Below the pieces are notes generated by a model, which saw nothing but the letters and a program-made list of their open reading frames with translations, searched no databases and had not been told where the DNA came from. Shown here in pieces: positions 33,546 through 42,958 of a stretch of 64,000 nt of DNA; within the stretch, counting starts at the first letter, position 1; every line of letters starts with the position of its first letter. The translations under genes were made by a program, and so were the position numbers. This DNA is from Ochromonas danica (lineage: Eukaryota; Sar; Chrysophyceae; Chromulinales; Chromulinaceae), in assembly GCA_015146655.1 (NCBI GenBank), contig VKHL01000024.1, forward strand, positions 62,001 to 126,000, in the 5' to 3' direction.

Positions 33546-36284
33546 ATGCAGCAGAAGGAGCAGCAAAAACAGGAGGGTGAAGATGACTTTAACTTTCCTT
33601 TCCCTCCTTATCCACAGCAGAAAGCACTCATGCGAGCTATTTTCAATTGTATCGATCAGAAAGCTGTGGGTTGTCTCGAATCACCCACTGGGACAGGCAA
33701 GACACTCTCCATGATCTGTGCGTCTTTCTCCTGGCTTATAAGAGAAGAAGATCGTCTTTTGTCAACACCTTCTCCTCCGCCTCCATCTAGTGCTAGTGGT
33801 AGTGGTGGTATGGATGGGAAGGGCAATGCAGTGGATTGGCTGGAAGCACTTTTACAACAAGAACAACAACAAGAACAGCAACAGTCCCAGCAGTCATCGA
33901 CTTGTACATCCTCTTCTCAAGCGACTATTGCAAGAGAACATTATCAACGTGTTGAAAAACTTATTACACGAGCAAATATCACACAATCGACGAAAACACA
34001 TCCTCATCCTCATCCTGTTACTACTACTACTACTACTACCATCCATCCCTCCTCCTCTACTACCACTGCTACTACCACTGCTACTACTACTGCTACTAAT
34101 AAGACGACAGTGGAAGAAGATGATGAATATCTCCTCGATGCCTATGAGAGTGAGAATGAAAAGACCAAGAAGCAACAACAACAAGACGATGATGATGACG
34201 ATGATGATAAGGATGAGGTAGTAGAAGACTATCGAAAAGTCCTCTCTCTACCGAAAATCATTTTCTCTTCACGTACACATAGTCAATTGTCACAATTCTT
34301 ACAAGAAGTTAAACGAACAATCTTTGCCTCACGATGTCATGGAATACTCTTAGCATCACGTAAACAACTTTGTCTACTACCATCAGTACGTAACTTGACC
34401 TCTGAAGCAGCTATTAATGATCGTTGTGAAGATCTTCGTAAAGGAAGAAAACCTTCAAAACGAAATCATGAGACAGGAAGAAGTTGTAAACAAGTGAAGA
34501 AAGCTATCTCTTGTTGTTCTTATCATTCTGCTAGTGCAGAGCAGGAAATGGCATGGAGTTGTTTGAAAACCTTGTCAGATATTGAAGACCTTCAAACTTT
34601 GGGTGAACAACGTGGAGGTTGTCCTTTCTATGCCACGAGACGAGCATTGAGACATGCTAACCTTATTGCATTACCTTATGCTCTTCTTGTTCATCATGAG
34701 ATGCGTCAAGCAATTGGTTTAGAGATTGATCAGAACACCATCGTTATTGTAGATGAAGCACATAATCTTGCACAGGCTGCTAGTGCAGTTTATTCTGCGA
34801 CTTTGTCAGTGTCAACCTTGATGATTGCAAGTCAAGCAACCAAGGATTACTTACAAGCATATCGTCCTCGACTCTCTGCTAAGACTGTCTATTACCTCAC
34901 CTTGCTCTTCACTGTCTTGAAGAAGACGAGGGACTACTTCCTTGGCATTGTTAAAGCAGGGAGAGAATGTCATGTTGTTGTTGGTAGTGATGGTGGCAGC
35001 AGTGATAACACCAATCTGAAGCGGTCCACCAGTTCAACGGAGAGCCCATTACCTTCTCGCCAGCACATGGTGACGGTGAATGACTTTCTCTTCGCCTCTG
35101 GCCTGGACCATATCAACCTCTTCAAGCTACAACGTTTCCTGTCAGTCAGTCGTCTACAAAACAAAGTGGGTGGCTTTGCTGAGAGAACAAATAATAACTC
35201 TATGAAAGCACGTGCTACATTAAGACTAGCTTTACAGTTTGTCTTCTGCTTGACAAGTCAAGAGGGAGATGGGCGAATCATCTTAGAATACTCTTCTTCC
35301 ACACTTCAGACCTCTCTTATTCCCACTAGAGATGATGATAAGGAAGAGGATGATAGAATGATCGTAAAGTATGTCTTACTCAATCCTGGTCGTCCTCTAG
35401 AAAGTGTATTGCGAGAAGCTCGAAGCGTCTTGTTGGTGGGCGGCACACTTCGTCCCTTTGCACATCTCACAACAACTTTACTCTCCTCCTTGCCTCCTAC
35501 TCGCTTGCGACTCTTCTCTTGTGGTCATATTGTCTCACCAGATCAGATTAAAGTCGTTGCGACAGGTAGTCGAGAGGTAACACACAAGACTCGATTGTCT
35601 GCTGAGGTAGAGGAAGAAATCTTCGAGATGTTACATGAACTTTGTCGTGTTGTCCCTGCAGGTCTTGTTGTCTTCTTCACTTCTTATCAATACATGTATA
35701 ACTTAGTGAATAGATGGAAACAAAGTAAGAGATGGGATACTCTCAGAATGTTGAAAAACGTCTTTGTTGAGAGTCATTCTTCAACGGGAGAAGGAGAAGA
35801 AGACGATGGGAACCATTCCTTACCTCTTTGGGATAGATATTGTATGGCTGTTCCTCATGGAAAAGGTGCGATGTTGTGTAGTGTAATGGGTGGACGACTA
35901 TCGGAAGGCATCAACTTTAGTGATGATCTTGCTCGTGCAGTCGTTGTCATTGGTCTACCTTTCCCCGACCCACGAGACCTTGTGTTACAAGAAAGAATCA
36001 AGATTTATCGATCTATTCAGAGGCAAGCAGGGTTGGATGATCGCGCTGAGGCGTTTAGTGAGGCATTGTGTATGACCAGTGTGAACCAATCCATTGGACG
36101 AGCGATTCGTCATGCCGCTGACTATGCATCCATTGTCTTGTACGACCGACGCTACCAAACAGAGCGCATCCAAAGCCTTCTACCCGAGTGGATTCGCGGA
36201 TCTTTAGTGCCGAGATCTTCTGCGCTCAGTGTGCAGGAAGCAGTCCGTGAAGTGGAAGGATTCTTTGCTCATCGCAAACGATGA
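33546..36284 (+). CDS. DDX11/CHL1-type iron-sulphur DNA helicase
   Basis: Intron-free frame of 912 residues. Superfamily 2 helicases of the XPD/FANCJ/DDX11 group unwind DNA 5' to 3'; the DDX11/CHL1 branch helps replication forks and sister-chromatid cohesion. Visible motifs: Walker A S-P-T-G-T-G-K-T; motif Ia S-S-R-T-H-S-Q-L; four Cys of the Fe-S domain (C-L-L-P, R-C-E-D-L, C-C-S-Y-H, C-P-F-Y); Walker B D-E-A-H; motif V/VI S-E-G-I-N-F and Q-S-I-G-R-A-I-R. Between Walker A and motif Ia sits an insert of about 150 residues made of Gln, Thr and Asp runs, placed where DDX11 and CHL1 also carry an insert. The branch assignment (rather than RTEL1 or FANCJ) rests on this insert and on overall length. 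All catalytic motifs look functional. Confidence 0.88.
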   Translation: MQQKEQQKQEGEDDFNFPFPPYPQQKALMRAIFNCIDQKAVGCLESPTGTGKTLSMICASFSWLIREEDRLLSTPSPPPPSSASGSGGMDGKGNAVDWLEALLQQEQQQEQQQSQQSSTCTSSSQATIAREHYQRVEKLITRANITQSTKTHPHPHPVTTTTTTTIHPSSSTTTATTTATTTATNKTTVEEDDEYLLDAYESENEKTKKQQQQDDDDDDDDKDEVVEDYRKVLSLPKIIFSSRTHSQLSQFLQEVKRTIFASRCHGILLASRKQLCLLPSVRNLTSEAAINDRCEDLRKGRKPSKRNHETGRSCKQVKKAISCCSYHSASAEQEMAWSCLKTLSDIEDLQTLGEQRGGCPFYATRRALRHANLIALPYALLVHHEMRQAIGLEIDQNTIVIVDEAHNLAQAASAVYSATLSVSTLMIASQATKDYLQAYRPRLSAKTVYYLTLLFTVLKKTRDYFLGIVKAGRECHVVVGSDGGSSDNTNLKRSTSSTESPLPSRQHMVTVNDFLFASGLDHINLFKLQRFLSVSRLQNKVGGFAERTNNNSMKARATLRLALQFVFCLTSQEGDGRIILEYSSSTLQTSLIPTRDDDKEEDDRMIVKYVLLNPGRPLESVLREARSVLLVGGTLRPFAHLTTTLLSSLPPTRLRLFSCGHIVSPDQIKVVATGSREVTHKTRLSAEVEEEIFEMLHELCRVVPAGLVVFFTSYQYMYNLVNRWKQSKRWDTLRMLKNVFVESHSSTGEGEEDDGNHSLPLWDRYCMAVPHGKGAMLCSVMGGRLSEGINFSDDLARAVVVIGLPFPDPRDLVLQERIKIYRSIQRQAGLDDRAEAFSEALCMTSVNQSIGRAIRHAADYASIVLYDRRYQTERIQSLLPEWIRGSLVPRSSALSVQEAVREVEGFFAHRKR

Positions 36285-36648
36285 TAACCTCCAAGTCAAA
36301 TAGTTGATTCAGTGTTTTTATCTGTTGATAGTGTAGATTGGAGTTTGACACAAGAACAGATTTGGGAAAGTGAGGGCGAGGAGAGGATGAATTAGTTGAT
36401 TAACCTCTCTTCTCTAGCCTATCTATTATACAGCTTTTATACACTTGACGGTAACGGAATAAATGACCAATTCAATCTTATAGTGCAGTATTGTAGAGGC
36501 AGAGATCATTACCAACAAGGTAGGACTCTGCGTTCTAACTGTGTGCACAGTGTGTATGCTATCAGACACATCCTGCACGATGAAGAAAGATGGTATAGCG
36601 GGATAAATGCAACCATCTCATTTTCATTCATTTCTTCATTCTGTTTGT
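36285..36648. other. 3' spacer between converging helicase and carboxypeptidase genes
   Basis: 364 nt. It holds the 3' ends of both transcripts. A plus-strand open frame starting at 36396 runs into the opposite-strand carboxypeptidase exon and is a shadow. Nothing else is seen. Confidence 0.5.
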
Positions 36649-38184
36649 TTAGAAAGATTTTCCGCCAACGACGCGTTGCAAGAGCTCGAAGGCCTGGGCA
36701 GGAGCAGTCTCGGGCACTTCGTGTCTACCGCCACGGACTGTGACGAAAGAGAATGAAGCCTGAGGGGCAGTAGCATTGGTGGCTACGTTGTACTCAATGG
36801 CATAACCGGCAACCTGGTCAGCATTGCCTTCGGCAGAAGTGTATGTCCAAGCATGCCAAGCAGTCTGTACAGGGTAGCCCATGCTGGTGGTCCAGCCCAT
36901 ACCATCGGTGTAGGGCACGCAAGCATCCCAATCACCATTATAGACGACAACGCGCAGGTTGGAGACCAAGAGGGGGTAAGTATCGCTTGGCAAGTCCTCG
37001 CGAGTGCTCTGATAGTGCCAGCCTTTAACTGTGTTGCAAACTCCCCAGCAGAAGCCAGGATTGCGAACATGAATGGCAGCTTGGACATCTTCACGATTGA
37101 AATAAGCCGACGCGGTAGCAGAATCGATGCAAGCATTAGGACCATGAGGAGTAATTCTGCCTCCAAGGAGAGAAGCATAAGAAGACGCTTGAGAAGAGGT
37201 CAATGCAGATCTCTCGGGGACTTTGCCGCGGACAGGACTGCCAGCACTAGCTGAGCAGCCGCTGTTCACACAGTCTCCATACATATCGTACATATTGACA
37301 TTGGAGATCTGCTTGGAGGCTTGGTTGAGCAAGGAGATGCAGCGGTAGGAAAGAGCATCGGGGTCGTTGTTAGCAGCCTTGGTCCAATCACAGGCAGCGT
37401 TCACCTGATCCTTCAAAGAGTTCTCCACAAAGGAGGTTTGGAGAAGGTACTGCCACTCATAGTAGGTTCCTTGGGTACCATCGCCGCAGATACCCACTTT
37501 GGTGCCAGAGCATCCATTGCCCACAGCAATGCCAGTGAGCTTCGCGCCAGTGTAGGTACCAGCCTGGGTAGCCTTGACGATCGCCTCAGCAAGGGTTGGC
37601 ACGTAGACACCAGCATAGGACTCTCCGGTGATGAAAAAGTCGTTCTTCTTGAACTCAGGATAAAGAGCGTAGAAGGCCTCAACGGCGGCCAAGTTCTCAT
37701 TGGCAGTGCGATCATCATTCAAGCGGTAGTCATTATTGTCGTTATAACTAAATCCAACGCCAACAGGAGCCTCAATATAGAGCATATTGACCACACGATT
37801 CCAACGGTAAGGTCGCAGGGAAAGAGTGGATCCATCCGAAGTGATCTCAAAGGGTCCATGCTCGTAAACGAAGCCGTCAAGGGAAGAGCAGCCAGGTCCG
37901 CCATTGAACCAAATCACCAACGGATCATTAGCAGGATCACTCTCAGATTGCACTAACCAATAATGCAAGTGAGATCCCGAGGAGGGAATATTTAAATACC
38001 CAGAGTATTGTTTGGAAGGCAAAGCACCATTCCAACCAGGTAAAGAAAGAATTTCATCCGGAGCATAAGCGGATTTAACTGTCGATAAGACAGCTAAAGC
38101 AATGAGAAGAAGGAAAAAAGCGGTCATGATGGTCTCCTGGAAATGTGATGATCCGATACGATTCGATTGGTCTGCCTGAGGCAA
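36649..38184 (-). CDS. Serine carboxypeptidase (peptidase family S10)
   Basis: Intron-free, 511 residues from the first ATG. The Met at residue 20 (38127) starts a textbook signal peptide (T-A-F-F-L-L-L-I-A-L-A-V-L) and is the likely start. S10 enzymes remove C-terminal amino acids at acid pH in vacuoles, lysosomes or outside the cell. Motifs: N-G-G-P-G-C-S-S (oxyanion and disulphide), G-E-S-Y-A-G-V-Y (nucleophile Ser), N-G-D-W-D-A-C-V-P-Y (Asp) and G-G-R-H-E-V-P-E (His). Cys pairs around C-S-G-T-K and A-C-D-W match the family. Length is near the family norm. The gene converges with the helicase and is followed upstream by 2 kb without genes. High codon bias toward C-ending codons suggests strong expression. 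Confidence 0.95.
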   Translation of the reverse strand: MPQADQSNRIGSSHFQETIMTAFFLLLIALAVLSTVKSAYAPDEILSLPGWNGALPSKQYSGYLNIPSSGSHLHYWLVQSESDPANDPLVIWFNGGPGCSSLDGFVYEHGPFEITSDGSTLSLRPYRWNRVVNMLYIEAPVGVGFSYNDNNDYRLNDDRTANENLAAVEAFYALYPEFKKNDFFITGESYAGVYVPTLAEAIVKATQAGTYTGAKLTGIAVGNGCSGTKVGICGDGTQGTYYEWQYLLQTSFVENSLKDQVNAACDWTKAANNDPDALSYRCISLLNQASKQISNVNMYDMYGDCVNSGCSASAGSPVRGKVPERSALTSSQASSYASLLGGRITPHGPNACIDSATASAYFNREDVQAAIHVRNPGFCWGVCNTVKGWHYQSTREDLPSDTYPLLVSNLRVVVYNGDWDACVPYTDGMGWTTSMGYPVQTAWHAWTYTSAEGNADQVAGYAIEYNVATNATAPQASFSFVTVRGGRHEVPETAPAQAFELLQRVVGGKSF

Positions 38185-38476
38185 TCAATCGATTCTGACG
38201 GAAACAGAAGATCTCCTTCGCCTTCGCCTCCATCTTCCGCCACCACACACCAATACCCCACCCCCACGCAGACAGCAAAGACAAACTGTTTCACCAAATA
38301 CGACACGTTTTTGGGAAGTTAAAGGTGAAAACGAGTCAAATTCAACAAGTCAAAATTGTTTTTTGGGAAGTCATTCATGTTCAAATCGATGTTAGCAAAG
38401 CACCAGTATGCAGATGTGCCTTCGGCTGTGCGTGAACTGACAGATAAGTATGGGTTGAGGGTAGTGGTGGATGGCT
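38185..38476. other. Upstream region of the carboxypeptidase gene
   Basis: 292 nt with a C-rich patch (CACCACACACCAATACCCCACCCCC) at 38239-38263. An open frame from 38356 leads into the palindrome. It has no recognisable domain. Confidence 0.4.
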
Positions 38477-38687
38477 CGCACCCAGTACTTGATACACCGC
38501 GTTGTCCAGTTTGCACTTCCTCAGTGAGATCCTGGGACTCTGCAATAGACTCGATAATCTCCTTTGACCTCGTGAGCAGATGTCAAAGGTGATTATCGAG
38601 TCTATTCCAGAGTTCTAGGATCTCATCTGCAAGCTGAAGAAGTACAAACTGGACAACGCGTTGTATCAAGTACTGCTGGATGGGTGC
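38477..38687. repeat. Long imperfect palindrome, 211 nt
   Basis: The left arm, 38477-38568, pairs with the right arm, 38582-38687, around a 13-nt centre. The inner 43 nt differ at only about four positions, and the CAAACTGGACAACGCG block differs at none. The right arm carries an extra segment of about a dozen bases. Both arms read openly in some frames, so an inverted duplication of an old coding sequence is plausible. No terminal target duplication is visible. Confidence 0.9.
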
Positions 38688-40149
38688 CCAGCAAAGTACA
38701 TGCTGGTTCAAACCGAGATTGTCAGTAGTCCAGATGATGCAGTAGTTGACGGAGTGAATTGCCGCTTGATATCAGTCCTAAATGAGGCCGTGGAGGAAAT
38801 TAACGACTGCGGTCCCAACATGGGGAGATCGACTATCCTAACAAGGTGTTCGGGAAGGTGAGAAGAGTGGGTGCTGGCTGCACAGTTTTGAGTGCTGCAC
38901 AGCATCTCCTTAAGATGTCCACAGTGTTCGCATTGCTCTGGCAAGGTCTACTTCTCCTACGAGGGCTTCGATGTCTCTAGCGGCGTCAACATTTCGTCTA
39001 TTGGAGCTACAAGCGCTATCAGTAGCTCTTCAACAAGCGCAGTGGGCGTCTTTCAATGTCAGTGTTTCATATAGTTTGGAAGATTGAATCTGCAGTGGCA
39101 CGGGAAGCAATTTGATCGTCATTGAAGTGGTTAGCGAAGTCCTCGGAATTATTGAAACGGGGTCTTAAGTGTCAAAATTCCATATTCACAAGCTTTCCAT
39201 CCGTCTCGAACAATATCTCGACTAAATGAAAAAAGGAAACACACTTTCCAACTTGTGAGTTGATCGCGACAGCAAAATAAATCTATTATTACCTTTCTGT
39301 TTCTTTGATAAAGAGGAAACACCAGCTGATTCAACTGTTGAACAAGAAATACCACTCATCATTGGGTTGTGTGGGTCAGGCAGGCCAGTGCCCAGTATCG
39401 TTTTTGACCCGACACGATACCGACAAAAAAGCCGAGACGAGACTAAAGTTGACTTTTGCGCTGGGAGTCTGTTTGGGAAGCAAGAAATTAGGCATCACCA
39501 CGTCTCCCATGCTCATTTATAATTTATTTTCAGCTCATTTACAAGTTTGATTGTAAACACAAGCTGGGGACCATACAACTATGATGGACGTTTGCACTTT
39601 TGATTGATCTTGCGATATTAGCATGCGTTCTACATGAACTAGAATAACAATAACAATAACCCAAGTATAGATAGGCATCAGGAGTGAAAAAGCTATCATC
39701 ACATTCACTCACCATCATTCATGTATGCATGCATAGCAAGAATACGGCAATATACAATGGCAATCTACTTATCTTAAGAGATCATGGAATATACAAAGTT
39801 ATTGACTCTTCACACTTGCACTTTATGTTTAGTATTGCTTTTTTACACACGATAGGTCCACACATAGTCACAAGCTCGGGCTGCAGCGCCACGGCAACGA
39901 AATCGTTCTGTCCCAAGCACTCATTGTATCAAGAGGGAATGGTAACGGACGAAAGATCTCTTGCTGAAATAATGGTACAATTGTGAAGTTTATGCAATGC
40001 ATGTATAACAACTAATTATCAGGTGAACAAAAAACAGAGCAGAAGATAGGTAGGCTATGTATAGTGAGGCGGCAGAGGAAAAAGAGAACTAATGCTTGCG
40101 TGCAGATGTACTGACATCACGTCTCAAGCTCATACGTCACAAATTCGGA
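38688..40149. other. Gene-poor spacer right of the palindrome
   Basis: No supported gene. From about 38605 to 38861 one plus-strand frame is open apart from one stop and has protein-like composition (K-L-K-K-Y-K-L-D-N-A-L-Y-Q), which could be a gene remnant. From 38870 to 40149 I see only AT-rich, unstructured sequence with short open frames. Confidence 0.45.
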
Positions 40150-42306
40150 TTAGTCTTCTCGAGTATGGTCAGCGTTGATATAACGCATCAGTTCCTGCAC
40201 AAACTATAAAGATGGATCCATCTCAACAGATTAGTTGACGACTTAAGACAACAGAAAGCAGGTAAATCACTCACATTGTACTTGATGTTCAACTGCGACT
40301 CGCGTACTCTTTCTTTTTCTACAGTAAAAGGGCAAGGACAGATAACGTGCTCAACACTGTTTTCGCCGCTCCCATTTTCTCGGCTATCTTCTTTGCTGCT
40401 ATTGGAAGTTGATGCCGAGTCGGGGCTCTGACTGGAAGGGGTAGAATCACCCTGTGATTGACCGTTTTTCTTTTGCTTGCGCGTAATATATCCCTGCACC
40501 TTGATATTATCGAAGAAGGAATCATTTAAAGCGGTGATTGTATCGATTCGTCTTGATGGGTTAAACTCTAACAGAGAGCGGAGTAGAGTCAACGCACCCT
40601 CGTTACATCCAGGATACAATTGGTGCAAATCCTAAATAATAGTTCATAGTGGTCACAACATGAAATTGGTAAAGTCAGCTCATCCTTTCACTAACCTTGG
40701 GTGGTCTTCTGCGCATGGAAGCAAGCATGGCAAATGTTTTGGTATCTAGATGGTCGCAATCATCATAGTTTGGAGTTCCGATAAAGTCTAAGATCATATT
40801 CAGTTGCGACTTGGCGTGCTCATAACGATGAGCTTCTTCAACAGCTTCCATTGCGGTCTTTCCATCCAAGTTATTGATGTAAGGGCGCATCAATGAAGAG
40901 AGAGCACTATTCAACCCATTGTCCGAGTGAGTGTCATCGACCGATTCGGGTCTTTTTAAACTCATTAAACGGTCAAGACTTTCCATGGTAGCATCATAGT
41001 TTGATATTGGCTGTTCATGGTCGCGGTCATCATCATTTGAGAGGTCACCACAAGAATCTCCGGGGAATAAGGGCCTTCTCTTCTTGTAATCGGGCTGATT
41101 TGTTTTCATCATTGCCAATAGCTCTCCGAAAATGCATCCCACCGACCAGAGGTCTACTGCAGCAGAGTAGGGCAAAGTGAGGATCACTTCTGGAGCTCGA
41201 TACCATCTGGTGATCACATGTTTCGTAAGAGTTCGCTTGAGAGCTGGAGGAGCAGGTAAGTAGTGACCATTTCCTCCATCAGATCCGTGCTTATAGTCGT
41301 GATGTGCCTCGAGAGAGTCGGAAGAAAGATTGTAGAAAAGCTGCTTGCTGGCCTGTTTCTGTGATCCTCCTTTCTCCTCGCTTTTTCTATCGTCAGAAAA
41401 CCCATCATAGGACCCATCAAGTGGAGAAGAACGATCTGAGCCGCGAGATGAAGGATCTGTTGTCCCAGAAGAAGAGTCCGTGCTACTTCCCAAGCGCCTC
41501 CCCAGTAGTTCAGTTCCCACAACTCGAGCCAATCCGAAGTCTGCAATCTTAATCGAGCAGTCACTACAATTGACTAAAATGTTAGCTGGTTTAAGGTCTC
41601 GATGGATAACGTTGGCACTATGAATATAACGCACACCATCAAGGATTTGGTAGAGGATGAACTGTACGTGCTCCTCTGATAAAAACTGATTGGATTTAAT
41701 AATCTTGCTTAAGTCTGTATCCGCATAATCGAAGATCATATAGATATGCCCCAAACTTCTAGGAATAGGCACATAAGAAGCAGGTGTCGAAGTGTGCTTA
41801 TCATCACTGTGATAGGACACATCATCTTTAGAACTCAACCCCGCATGCTGAGCTTTGTTGACATACTGGTCCACACTGGGGCAGACAATATCAATGAGAT
41901 TGACAATGTTGGGATGTTGAAGACGGCTTAGGATACGAACTTCTCGAAAAGCTCGCTTGGCATTAATTGGCTCGTCGAAAATTATTTCCATTCGCTTGAT
42001 GGCAACATAGGAGTTAGCCAGTCTAGTCAGACAAAAAAACACAAGCACAAACACGAGTAAGCACCAAGACATACATATCAAGTAAGTAAAGTGTAACGTG
42101 TGATGGGACACGGGTGGAGGCGGGGCAGAGAGTGGTTCCTACCTGTCAATCCCCTTGACGACTTGTCCATAGGAACCTTTCCCAATGAGTTCTTGACATC
42201 GATAACGACTGCCAACTTCCCAATGACCAAATTTTGATCGTGTGGATTTATCTTGTGAGAGTTGATTACTTCGATCGAAGCAGTTATCCTTTGTTGACTT
42301 TGCCAT
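40150..42306 (-). CDS. MAPK-like (CMGC) protein kinase with large inserts
   Basis: There are four exons: 42306-42143, 42022-40696, 40631-40275 and 40203-40150; 633 residues; introns 120, 64 and 71 nt. The kinase core is complete: G-K-G-S-Y-G-Q-V (P-loop), V-A-I-K-R (Lys), H-R-D-L-K-P-A-N (catalytic loop), D-F-G-L-A-R and T-R-W-Y-R-A-P-E, with V-D-L-W-S-V-G-C after it. The CMGC insert segment R-P-L-F-P-G and Q-L-N-M-I-L-D-F-I-G-T-P point to the MAP kinase group. The activation loop has a Ser-rich insert of about 80 residues, and the CMGC insert is extended by a similar length of acidic sequence. The T-x-Y phosphorylation motif reads T-K-H (41226-41218). The last exon encodes F-V-Q-E-L-M-R-Y-I-N, a MAPK-like C-terminal helix. 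Upstream activators cannot be predicted. Confidence 0.9.
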
Positions 42307-42958
42307 GAAGTTGAAAAGCGAAAGTGAGGAGAGATAAGGGAAACTAATTGAAGTGTTCCAAAAAAAACAATGAAAAAAAAACTCTTAGGATAGAAGAGAG
42401 ATAATATCTTGCGTAGAAGATAGAAAACGTTAGTCCAAGAAGATGATGATGATAACTAAATAAGGTGAAGACAATAGCTCATTCGATGCAAAGTCAAGAG
42501 AAATGAGGATTGAGAGGGAGGAAGGGTGCTGTCGTTGACACTCTGCAGTCACTTGGCAGGCTTTAGGGGCCCAGCTGCCACTCTGTGCAACTCATTCTCA
42601 CCATCTCCTCCCCAAGTGCAACAAACATAACCGCAACAACGCGATTTTCCGAACACTCTGCTCCTATTGACTTGATGTCGTGTTGAAGTCTTCGGGTGAA
42701 GGCAAGTGAAGAAGTTTACCCGCGCAAATCATAATAGGTGAGTTAAAGGAGGGGAATATTCATGAATCTATTATTGGTCATGAGCTTGTGTTGAATAGAA
42801 TTATTGATAATTCGCTGACTCTTAGGTAATAAACGATGAGAGATGAAAGTATCATTGAGTGTTTTGATAAGAAAACCAATTTATTAATCATATTTACAAA
42901 CCAAATGATATAACAACAGCTTCATGAGACTGGCAAACTCCAACTTAGATGAAATTGC
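42307..42958. other. Spacer upstream of the kinase gene
   Basis: 652 nt. The first 60 nt hold two A-runs (A8 and A9), and a GATGATGATGATA run lies near 42440. No gene or RNA is recognised. The right part includes the 3' end of the kelch gene. Confidence 0.5.

Noticed and set aside
36396-36743. Plus-strand open frame entering the carboxypeptidase 3' exon
   Set aside because: It overlaps a certain gene on the other strand, has no recognisable content and is probably a shadow.
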